Assembly (NCBI RefSeq): GCF_027942865.1
Contig: NC_134521.1
Location: 111,001-175,000, forward strand
Direction of reading: 5' to 3'
Length of the DNA: 64,000 nt
DNA from: Odontesthes bonariensis
Lineage: Eukaryota > Chordata > Actinopteri > Atheriniformes > Atherinopsidae
The notes under the pieces were generated by a model that saw only the letters and a program-made list of their open reading frames with translations, had not been told where the DNA came from and ran no database searches. The translations under genes were made by a program, and so were the position numbers. This document shows positions 54,901-64,000 of the stretch, piece after piece; position 1 is the first letter of the stretch, and every line of letters starts with the position of its first letter.

Positions 54901-57900
54901 GACACGCCGTCAGGTGACAGGCGTCAGGTGACAGGCGTCAGGTGACAGGTCTCAGGTGACACGCCGTCAGGTGACACGCCGTCAGGTGACAGGCGTCAGG
55001 TGACACGCCGTCAGGTGACAGGCGTCAGGTGACAGGGCGTCAGGTGACACGCCGTCAGGTGACAGGCGTCAGGTGACAGGCGTCAGGTGACAGGGCGTCA
55101 GGTGACAGGGCGTCAGGTGACACGCCGTCAGGTGACACGCCGTCAGGTGACAGGTGAAAGGTCTCAGGTGACAGGGCGTCAGGTGAAAGACGTCAGGTGA
55201 CACGCGTCAGGTGTATCATGCATTGGTCAGGTGTCTGATGTGCGTCTTTACCTCGAGCTCTTTGATCTTCTCATCGACAGTCTTCTGTTTGTCCGTCAGC
55301 AGGTTATTGATCTCCTCCTTTGACTGAAGAACGAACCTGAAACAGTAACATGATCGTCTTCAGCTCCTTAAAGCTCATCAATATACAAACTGATCATCAA
55401 TACACAAACTGATCATCAATATACAAACTGATCATCAATATACAAACTGATCATCAATACACAAACTGATCATCCATACACAAACTGATCGTCCATAAAT
55501 GGCCTCCTGCTAATGGCTCAGTGTTTGCACTGGGGATGCACCGATCTGCGTTTTTCACCTCCGATACTGATGTCTGGAGTTTAGTATCAGCCGATACCGA
55601 ACCAAACTGATCCGAACCGAACCGATCCGAACCGATCCGAACTGATCCGAACCGAACCGATCCGAACTGATCTGAACCGAACCGATCCGAACTGATCCGA
55701 ACCGAACCGATCCGAACTGATCCGATCCGAACTGATCTGAACCGAACCGATCCGAACTGATCCGAACCGAACCGATCCGAACTGATCCGATCCGAACTGA
55801 TCTGAACCGAACCGATCCGAACTGATCCGATCCGAACTGATCTGAACCGAACCGATCCGAACTGATCCGATCCGAACTGATCTGAACCGAACCGATCCGA
55901 ACTGATCCGAACCGAACCGATCCGAACTGATCCGAACCGAACCGATCCGAACTGATCCGAACCGAACCGATCCGAACTGATCCGAACCGATCCAGAAACA
56001 CAGAGTTCTGGGAAACGGTAAGTTTGGTTGTGTGGAACAGACTGGGATCATTCTGCTGTGCAAGGCAACGTCAGACTTAAACATTTCTTTCCTATATTTT
56101 TAAAAACAAATAAATAGATATAAATGTACTGAATTACTTATTTATTTAATAATTGTTCACCAGTAAAACAATCTGAGCCAAAATATAACGAGTGGAACTG
56201 GTTCAGTCGGTGCAGGTAGGGATTCAAACTCCAACGTAAAACTAAATAAATATTAAATAATAAAGGAGCTGAAATAGACAAAAAAACTATAGCTTCAGCA
56301 GCTCGGTTGGTCGACTTTCAGAATAAATGAATCAGCTCGACTCACATGCGTCCGACGCCCTCGTACAGCCGCGTGTTGTCGGGCAGCGTGGCGATCTCGG
56401 CGTGCGTGAGCTTGGCGTGTTTCTGAACTCGGGTCAGCTGATCGATCTGCAGGTCGGCCAGCTTCACCTTCTGCTGCGTGTCGATCATCTTCACCTGCAG
56501 CTCCGAGAAGGCCTGAGGAGACATCAAGCTTTCAGTTATTACCCCAATTACCCTGAGGAGACATCAAGCTTTTTATATATTACCCCAATTACCCTGAGGA
56601 GACATCAAGCTTTCAGTTATTACCCCAATTACCCTGAGGAGACATCAAGCTTTCAGTTATTACCCCAATTACCCCGAGGAGACATCAAGCTTTCAGTTAT
56701 TACCCCAATTACCCTGAGGAGACATCAAGCTTTCAGTTATTACCCCAATTACCCTGAGGAGACATCAAGCTTTTTATATATTACCCCAATTACCCTGAGG
56801 AGACATCAAGCTTTCAGTTATTACCCCAATTACCCTGAGGAGACATCAAGCTTTCAGTTATTACCCCAATTACCCCGAGGAGACATCAAGCTTTCAGTTA
56901 TTACCCCAATTACCCTGAGGAGACATCAAGCTTTCAGTTATTACCCCAATTACCCCGAGGAGACATCAAGCTTTCAGTTATTACCCCAATTACCCCGAGG
57001 AGACATCAAGCTTTTTATTTATTACCCCAATTACCCTGAGGAGACATCAAGCTTTCAGTTATTACCCCAATTACCCTGAGGAGACAGCAAGCTTTCAGTT
57101 ATTACCCCAATTACCCTGAGGAGACAGCAAGCTTTCAGTTATTACCCCAATTACCCCGAGGAGACATCAAGCTTTCAGTTATTACCCCAATTACCCTGAG
57201 GAGACATCAAGCTTTCAGTTATTACCCCAATTACCCTGAGGAGACATCAAGCTTTCAGTTATTACCCCAATTACCCTGAGGAGACATCAAGCTTTCAGTT
57301 ATTACCCCAATTACCCTGAGGAGACATCAAGCTTTCAGTTATTACCCCAATTACCCTGAGGAGACATCAAGCTTTCAGTTATTACCCCAATTACCCTGAG
57401 GAGACATCAAGCTTTTTATATATTACCCCAATTACCCTGAGGAGACATCAAGCTTTTTATATATTACCCCAATTACCCTGAGGAGACATCAAGCTTTTTA
57501 TTTATTACCCTAATTACCCTGAGGAGACATCAAGCTTTCAGTTATTACCCTAATTACCCTGAGGAGACATCAAGCTTTTTATTTATTACCCTAATTACCC
57601 TGAGGAGACATCAAGCTTTCAGTTATTACCCCAATTACCCTGAGGAGACATCAAGCTTTCAGTTATTACCCCAATTACCCTGAGGAGACATCAAGCTTTC
57701 AGTTATTACCCCAATTACCCTGAGGAGACATCAAGCTTTTTATTTATTACCCTAATTACCCTGAGGAGACATCAAGCTTTTTATTTATTACCCTAATTAC
57801 CCTGAGGAGACATCAAGCTTTTTATTTATTACCCTAATTACCCTGAGGAGACATCAAGCTTTTTATTTATTACCCTAATTACCCTGAGGAGACATCAAGC

Positions 57901-60183
57901 TTTCAGTTATTACCCCAATTACCCTGAGGAGACATCAAGCTTTCAGTTATTACCCTAATTACCCTGAGGAGACATCAAGCTTTCAGTTATTACCCTAATT
58001 ACCCTGAGGAGACATCAAGCTTTTTATTTATTACCCTAATTACCCTGAGGAGACATCAAGCTTTTTATTTATTACCCTAATTACCCTGAGGAGACATCAA
58101 GCTTTTTATTTATTACCCTAATTACCCTGAGGAGACATCAAGCTTTCAGTTATTACCCTAATTACCCTGAGGAGACATCAAGCTTTCAGTTATTACCCTA
58201 ATTACCCTGAGGAGACATCAAGCTTTCATTTCCAGCAGTGTTCAAACACTTTGGTTCAAATGCAACAGACATGGAATCCAAACCCTACTTTCGGTTCCAG
58301 AAACGCTGATTTGAGTGAGTTTAATCAACTCTGAGTAGTTGCACCTTGAGTTTACTCTAAACTAGTAAACTCAGAGTTTAGAGTAAACTCTGAGTTTAGA
58401 GTAAACTCTGAGTTTCTATCTCAGAGGAGATCAACTCAGAGTTCAGGAACAGACTCAAGGCCGGTTTATGGTCGGAAACCAGGTCGTCTGCGTGTGTGTC
58501 GCAGTTAACGCAGACATGCCCCCCCCCCCCCCCCTTACGCAGACACTCTGGTGCACCTCCCCAAAATTGTAACTCACCGCAGACAGTGCCGCAGATATCG
58601 TCGCAGGGAGGAGAGAAAGGAGGCCTCTGATTGGTCAACTCTTCTTCCGCTCTACAGTATGCGTATTTCAGGTTTGCTAACCGGCTAATGGTGACGCTAA
58701 CCGTGCTAACCGTGCTAACCGTGACGATTCTTTCGCCTCTCTGCCAGCTCCAGTAGTAGCAATATTTCTTCTATTTCTAGATCGATCAGCTGCATCTCAA
58801 TCAAAGTGCGCATTCGTCCAGTCGCCATTGTTGTTGAATGACCTCCGTAACCGGAAGAGAAACACGCCACCCACCACACCCACAATCCTAGCTTGTTCGT
58901 GATTGTCCCTCTTGCGTTGTGGCGTGGGATTAACATAGCGCAGACCGCGCTTCAAAAGTGGGCATAAATCAAAAATAACTGCGCCATGTCTGCGACACAC
59001 TGCTGCGAGAGCATACACGGCCCTTCAGGCCCCATCCACACGCAGCCGGGTATCTGCTAAAACGAATATATTTTTCTACGTTTGGACCTGTCATCCACAT
59101 GAAAACGCATAAAAACGCATCGTAAACGAATGTTTTTAAAAACTCCGGGCAAAGTGAAGATTTTTGAAAACTCCGTTTATGCAGCTGCGTGTAGACAGAG
59201 ATAACCGGAGTTTTGCATTTTCGAACGTCACAATATGCGCCAAAACAACAACAAATCTGCTTTAAAGTCTAAAGTGCGACCTTTGTTTACTGAAGAAGCA
59301 TGGATGCCTTCAGAACTGTGGTGGTTATTATTGTGCAGGCGCTGTTTACTGCCTTGATTTTACACGCCACAGTCGTACTCCCAGAGGAACGGTGTGACAA
59401 TTTCACACGTCCCGGTCCTCACTGCTGTCGCTGTCGGAAATATTACGTCCTCATATCGAGGGGCAGTCATGCGATCACCTGTCAGTGTGCTCAAAAAAGC
59501 TGCGTGCACACTTTATTATTTAGCTGACGAGGGCAGATTGCGCAAAACAGCAAATGCATTTGGGTTGTCAAGACAGGTGAAAACGCAGATGTTCGGTTAT
59601 GTGTGGAAGGAGTTTTTTTCGAAAACGAGGTAATGTGGATACAGATTATTTTATAAACGGAGGGGGGGGGGCGAAACATTCGGTTTTAAAAATACCCGGC
59701 TACGTGTGTACATAGCCTCAGAGTTTGTTGAACCTGCTTTGAGAGTCGGACCCCCGGTGTTCTTTTTTCCATAGAAGGATTCAGGTGAGATCCGGCTGCC
59801 TTTATCACAACAATATGTCAAACTCAATAGGCTTCAAGTCTCTCCTAAAAAACAATAACAAAGAAAAAAAACTTCATACTGTATATAGCTAATGTTTATT
59901 CACTATTTTTTATTTTATTTTATTCTATATTTATTTTATTCTATTTGCTTGTTTTTACTTTAATTGTTTACATATCTTTTACTGTATGCTGCTGCAACAC
60001 AACAATTACCCAAATTGGGATGAATAAAGTATCTATCTATCTATTAAATGATGGATAACCTTATGCAGCCTGGTGTGCCTTTAATGAGTCTGCCAGCACA
60101 GAGCAACCAGCTGAGGACAGATGTTCTGATGGCAGCCGCATCATTCAGCATCTGCTGACATGTTGTTTCTAATAACCATCTCA

Positions 60184-60214
<31 letters not shown>

Positions 60215-60610
60215 ATTTGGGAGACCACAGTTCTCAGCTGAGCAGCAGCCAAAGGGCTGATGATGATGATGATGATGATGAAGCTCACTCTTCTTCCGGA
60301 GCGTCACGTGGTGTCTGATCAGCTCTGCAGTGATCGATTAAGCTCCTGATTGATCAGAGGAGACACAATCTGTCTGACATGTGTTAATATGTGTTAGCAT
60401 CGTGTGGCTACACATGTTAGCATCCTGTGGCTACACATGCTAACAGCTGGCTCCGCTATTAGCCACTGCACGCGCGCTTTGCAGCTGGACGCAGAAGCAC
60501 GTGACGCAGACAGCACGTGACACACAGGTGAGGACAGGACACATTACATGAGACACACAGGTGAGCAGAACCGGTACCTTCTTTAGCTCCAGATCCACGG
60601 GCGCAGACAT
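48949..60610 (-). CDS. pfdn1: Prefoldin subunit 1 (PFDN1), 4 coding exons, 122 aa
   Basis: Beta-type subunit of the hexameric prefoldin that delivers nascent actin and tubulin to the CCT chaperonin. Exons in transcript order are 60610-60578, 56512-56346, 55336-55252 and 49032-48949 (33+167+85+84 = 369 nt). The protein starts MSAPVDLELKK and continues AFSELQVKMIDTQQKVKLAD, LYEGVGRMFVLQSKEE, KIKELEQRKVYLERSVKEAE and DNIREMLMSRRAQ: two long coiled-coil helices joined by a beta hairpin. The length equals human PFDN1. All introns are GT-AG and carry arrays (intron 3: 6.2 kb; intron 1: 1.7 kb plus transposons). Nothing suggests inactivation. Confidence 0.96.
49040..55220 (-). repeat. 6.2-kb minisatellite in PFDN1 intron 3 (GTCAGGTGACACGCC)
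   Basis: Several hundred short modules on the pattern GTCAGGTGACACGCC, GTCAGGTAACAGGC, GTCAGGTGACAGGGC and ATCAGGTGACAGG. Higher-order repeats are evident: long runs near 51420-52360 recur near 53400-54240. It fills the intron from about 10 bp past exon 4 to about 30 bp from exon 3. Every module has a CAGGTG or CAGGTA core. Confidence 0.97.
55376..55500. repeat. 19-bp tandem repeat
   Basis: About six copies of ATCATCAATATACAAACTG (ATACAC and CCATAC variants) in PFDN1 intron 2. Confidence 0.9.
55600..55991. repeat. Minisatellite (CCGAACTGATCCGAACCGA)
   Basis: Modules CCGAACCGAT and CCGAACTGAT arranged in higher-order units of about 26 and 37 bp, in PFDN1 intron 2. Its 5' flank reads GCACCGATCTGCGTTTTTCA and GTATCAGCCGATACCG, motifs common in fish repeats near such arrays. 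Confidence 0.93.
55992..56345 (-). other. Intron sequence with no recognised feature
   Basis: Remaining part of PFDN1 intron 2. A/T-rich unique sequence, nothing recognised. Confidence 0.6.
56513..58227 (-). repeat. 40-bp minisatellite carrying the PFDN1 exon-2 acceptor
   Basis: About 43 copies of a 40-bp unit, GAGGAGACATCAAGCTTTCA plus GTTATTACCCCAATTACCCT, with TTTTATATATTA and TTTTATTTATTA variants. On the minus strand each unit contains TTGATGTCTCCTCAG-G, identical to the acceptor used by PFDN1 exon 2, which is the first copy at the array edge (56513-56526). Confidence 0.96.
58228..58454. other. Palindrome-rich sequence next to Harbinger-like elements
   Basis: Contains AACTCAGAGTTTAGAGTAAA words repeated in both orientations near 58350-58430. 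These suggest the end of a further MITE-like element, with matching sequence resuming at 59718-59770 (TCAGAGTTTGTTGAACC). The boundaries are not clear. Confidence 0.45.
58458..59024 (-). mobile_element. PIF/Harbinger-like element A with TCA target duplication
   Basis: 567 bp with similar inverted ends (left AGGCCGGTTTATG, right end reading AGGGCCGTGTATG on minus), flanked by TCA at 58455-58457 and 59025-59027. A 3-bp target duplication fits PIF/Harbinger. A minus-strand remnant, MRTLIEMQLIDLEIEEILLL then LELAERRK, resembles the N-terminus of Harbinger-associated proteins. It contains a poly-C run at 58517-58534. Non-autonomous. Confidence 0.7.
59028..59717 (+). mobile_element. PIF/Harbinger-like element B with TCA target duplication
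   Basis: 690 bp with inverted ends (left GGCCCCATCCACACGCAGCC plus GGGTAT, right end reading GGCTATGTACACACGTAGCC plus GGGTAT on minus), flanked by TCA at 59025-59027 and 59718-59720. A transposase remnant near 59525-59600 reads DEGRLRKTANAFGLSRQ, the helix-turn-helix-like N-terminal signature of Harbinger DDE transposases. Internally deleted. Confidence 0.82.
59890..60047 (+). mobile_element. 3' end of a non-LTR element or SINE with (ATCT)n tail
   Basis: Ends CAATTACCCAAATTGGGATG then AATAAAGTATCTATCTATCT. This is the same sequence, in the opposite orientation, as the two modules at 7637-7833 and 8037-8239. 5'-truncated or tail-only copy in PFDN1 intron 1. Confidence 0.7.
60180..60283. repeat. 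ATT and GAT microsatellites
   Basis: ATTATTATTATTATTATCATT-type tract at 60183-60215 and a (GAT)n tract at 60257-60280, in PFDN1 intron 1. Confidence 0.9.
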
Positions 60611-60647
60611 CCTCTCAATGGACCGTTCACAGACTGCGCATGCGCAC

Positions 60648-60733
60648 CTTCTTCTTCTTCTTCTTCTTCTTCTTCTTCTTCTTCTTCTTCTTCTTCTTCT
60701 TCTTCTTCTTCTTCTTCTTCTTCTTCTTCTTCT
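60648..60733. repeat. (CTT)n / (GAA)n microsatellite at the PFDN1 5' end
   Basis: 86 bp of pure CTT on plus (about 28.7 copies; GAA on the PFDN1 sense strand), starting 37 bp upstream of the PFDN1 ATG. It therefore lies in or right at the 5' UTR or core promoter. The Leu-rich and Lys-rich open frames across it are artefacts. Confidence 0.98.
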
Positions 60734-60904
60734 GGTGTTTATTTGCGTTTAGCGCAACCAGCTGGTAGATGGACCGTTTTATCTGCATTCTGTAATCAGA
60801 CATAAAGAAATTATACTTCCTGAACTGAACTTTTATCCTTTTTATCTCACATTTCTTACACGTAACCACAACATGTTTCTTCTTTATTACAAAACTCACA
60901 CTTA

Positions 60905-61950
60905 GCTGAGTCACATTAATTCACATTAATATCATATTATGAGTCACATTAATTCATATTAATATCATATTATGAGTCACATTAATTCATATTAATATCA
61001 TATTATGAGTCACATTAATTCATATTAATATCATATTATGAGTCACATTAATTCATATTAATATCATATTATGAGTCACATTAATTCACATTAATATCAT
61101 ATTATGAGTCACATTAATTCACATTAATATCATATTATGAGTCACATTAATTCATATTAATATCATATTATGAGTCACATTAATTCACATTAATATCATA
61201 TTAATATCATATTATGAGTCACATTAATTCATATTAATATCATATTATGAGTCACATTAATTCACATTAATATCATATTAATATCATATTATGAGTCACA
61301 TTAATTCACATTAATATCATATTATGAGTCACATTAATTCACATTAATATCATATTATGAGTCACATTAATTCACATTAATATCATATTATGAGTCACAT
61401 TAATTCACATTAATATCATATTAATATCATATTATGAGTCACATTAATTCACATTAATATCATATTATGAGTCACATTAATTCATATTAATATCATATTA
61501 TGAGTCACATTAATTCACATTAATATCATATTATGAGTCACATTAATTCACATTAATATCATATTAATATCATATTATGAGTCACATTAATTCACATTAA
61601 TATCATATTATGAGTCACATTAATTCACATTAATATCATATTAATATCATATTATGAGTCACATTAATTCACATTAATATCATATTATGAGTCACATTAA
61701 TTCACATTAATATCATATTAATATCATATTATGAGTCACATTAATTCACATTAATATCATATTATGAGTCACATTAATTCACATTAATATCATATTAATA
61801 TCATATTATGAGTCACATTAATTCACATTAATATCATATTATGAGTCACATTAATTCATATTAATATCATATTATGAGTCACATTAATTCATATTAATAT
61901 CATATTATGAGTCACATTAATTCATATTAATATCATATTATGAGTCACAT
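60905..61950. repeat. 33-bp A/T-rich minisatellite
   Basis: About 31 copies of TCACATTAATTCACATTAAT plus ATCATATTATGAG, some with an extra ATCATATTAAT. Intergenic, upstream of PFDN1. Confidence 0.97.
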
Positions 61951-64000
61951 TAGAGTGAGACATCTTTATTTATATCAGAGTGAGACCTCTTTATTTATAT
62001 CAGACAGAGTGAGACCTCTTTATTTATATCAGAGTGAGACATCTTTATTTATATCAGAGTGAGACATCTTTATTTATATCAGACAGAGTGAGACCTCTTT
62101 ATTTATATCAGACAGAGTGAGACATCCTTATTTATATCAGAGTGAGACCTCTTTATTCATATCAGAGTGAGACCTCTTTATTCATATCAGAGTGAGACCT
62201 CTTTATTTATATCAGAGTGAGACCTCTTTATTTATATCAGAGTGAGACCTCTTTATTTATATCAGAGTGAGACATCTTTATTTATATCAGACAGAGTGAG
62301 ACATCCTTATTTATATCAGAGTGAGACATCCTTATTTATATCAGAGTGAGACATCCTTATTTATATCAGAGTGAGACATCTTTATTTATATCAGAGTGAG
62401 ACCTCTTTATTTATATCAGAGTGAGACCTCTTTATTTATATCAGAGTGAGACCTCTTTATTTATATCAGAGTGAGACCTCTTTATTTATATCAGACAGAG
62501 TGAGACATCCTTATTTATATCAGACAGAGTGAGACATCCTTATTTATATCAGAGTGAGACATCTTTATTTATATCAGACAGAGTGAGACATCCTTATTTA
62601 TATCAGAGTGAGACATCTTTATTTATATCAGAGTGAGACATCCTTATTTTTTTCAGAGTGAGACATCTTTATTTATATCAGAGTGAGACATCCTTATTTA
62701 TATCAGAGTGAGACATCTTTATTTATATCAGAGTGAGACCTCTTTATTTATATCAGACAGAGTGAGACATCCTTATTTATATCAGAGTGAGACATCTTTA
62801 TTTATATCAGACAGAGTGAGACATCCTTATTTATATCAGAGTGAGACATCTTTATTTATATCAGACAGAGTGAGACATCCTTATTTATATCAGAGTGAGA
62901 CATCTTTATTTATATCAGAGTGAGACATCTTTATTTATATCAGACAGAGTGAGACATCTTTATTTATATCAGACAGAGTGAGACATCCTTATTTATATCA
63001 GAGTGAGACATCTTTATTTATATCAGACAGAGTGAGACATCCTTATTTATATCAGAGTGAGACATCTTTATTTATATCAGACAGAGTGAGACATCCTTAT
63101 TTATATCAGAGTGAGACATCTTTATTTATATCAGAGTGAGACATCTTTATTTATATCAGAGTGAGACATCTTTATTTATATCAGAGTGAGACCTCTTTAT
63201 TCATATCAGAGTGAGACATCTTTATTTATATCAGAGTGAGACATCCTTATTTATATCAGAGTGAGACATCTTTATTTATATCAGAGTGAGACATCCTTAT
63301 TTATATCAGAGTGAGACCTCTTTATTTATATCAGACAGAGTGAGACATCCTTATTTATATCAGAGTGAGACATCCTTATTTATATCAGAGTGAGACATCT
63401 TTATTTATATCAGAGTGAGACCTCTTTATTTATATCAGACAGAGTGAGACATCCTTATTTATATCAGAGTGAGACATCTTTATTTATATCAGAGTGAGAC
63501 ATCTTTATTTATATCAGAGTGAGACATCTTTATATATTTATATCAGAGTGAGACATCCTTATTTATATCAGAGTGAGACCTCTTTATTCATATCAGAGTG
63601 AGACCTCTTTATTCATATCAGAGTGAGACATCCTTATTTATATCAGAGTGAGACATCCTTATTTATATCAGAGTGAGACCTCTTTATTCATATCAGAGTG
63701 AGACCTCTTTATTCATATCAGAGTGAGACATCCTTATTTATATCAGAGTGAGACCTCTTTATTCATATCAGAGTGAGACCTCTTTATTCATATCAGACAG
63801 AGTGAGACATCCTTATTTATATCAGAGTGAGACATCTTTATTTATATCAGAGTGAGACATCTTTATTCATATCAGAGTGAGACATCTTTATTTATATCAG
63901 ACAGAGTGAGACATCCTTATTTATATCAGAGTGAGACATCCTTATTTATATCAGAGTGAGACATCTTTATTTATATCAGAGTGAGACCTCTTTATTCATA
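61951..64000. repeat. 25/29-bp minisatellite, runs off the window
   Basis: Unit AGAGTGAGACATCTTTATTT plus ATATC (25 bp). A 29-bp variant gains AGAC, and substitution variants are CCTCTTTATT and CATCCTTATT. About 80 copies are visible and the array continues beyond 64000. Confidence 0.97.

Noticed and set aside
46318..55220. CRISPR-like regularly repeated sequence
   Set aside because: Modules are contiguous variants with no unique spacers, sit in introns of vertebrate genes, and no cas genes are present.
60561..60914. Poly-Leu and poly-Lys open frames
   Set aside because: They arise from the (CTT)n microsatellite at the PFDN1 5' end.

Overview
This 64-kb window is vertebrate nuclear DNA, almost certainly from a teleost fish. 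The evidence is GT-AG introns, vertebrate-type coding exons, fish-type L2/Maui and L1-like LINEs, hAT and PIF/Harbinger DNA transposons, a tRNA-derived SINE, and a very heavy minisatellite load. I estimate by eye that more than half of the bases lie in tandem arrays.

Layout. (1) 1-6557: a TTAGGG-containing, telomere-like minisatellite that includes an ~0.8-kb non-repetitive block present twice, about 1.85 kb apart. (2) 6558-40230, plus strand: enteropeptidase (TMPRSS15). I could build a complete 26-exon, 1047-codon model, frame-consistent across every junction. Domain order is cytoplasmic tail, TM, SEA, LDLRa, CUB, MAM, Pro/Thr linker, CUB, LDLRa, SRCR and trypsin-like protease. Its introns hold a frameshifted L2 LINE (about 11114-16467) sitting inside a 21-bp minisatellite, a 5.7-kb CA-rich array carrying a partial copy of exon 9, a 55-bp array made from a LINE fragment, and a hAT element inserted in a SINE. 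(3) 40270-42048: a 15-bp intergenic array. (4) 42520-48520, plus strand: TTC1 (7 coding exons, 310 aa), with a 5'-truncated L1 in its upstream region. (5) 60610-48694, minus strand: PFDN1, prefoldin subunit 1 (4 coding exons, 122 aa), convergent with TTC1. Its introns are swollen by 6.2-kb and 1.7-kb arrays and two abutting Harbinger-like elements. (6) 60648-64000: a (CTT)n tract at the PFDN1 5' end, then 33-bp and 25-bp arrays that run off the window.

The three genes are not functionally linked: enteropeptidase is the intestinal trypsinogen activator, TTC1 is a TPR cochaperone/adaptor, and PFDN1 is a subunit of the prefoldin chaperone. What unites the locus is how the arrays relate to RNA processing. 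Several arrays start at, or contain, splice sites: the exon-12 donor of TMPRSS15 (about 27 copies), the exon-15 acceptor of TMPRSS15 (about 23 copies) and the exon-2 acceptor of PFDN1 (about 43 copies). The TMPRSS15 3' UTR is an array of AATAAA signals. Two arrays of the same 13-bp unit lie in opposite orientation around TMPRSS15 exons 8-11, a geometry that could promote back-splicing. The very long open frames across the arrays are compositional artefacts and are not annotated as genes.
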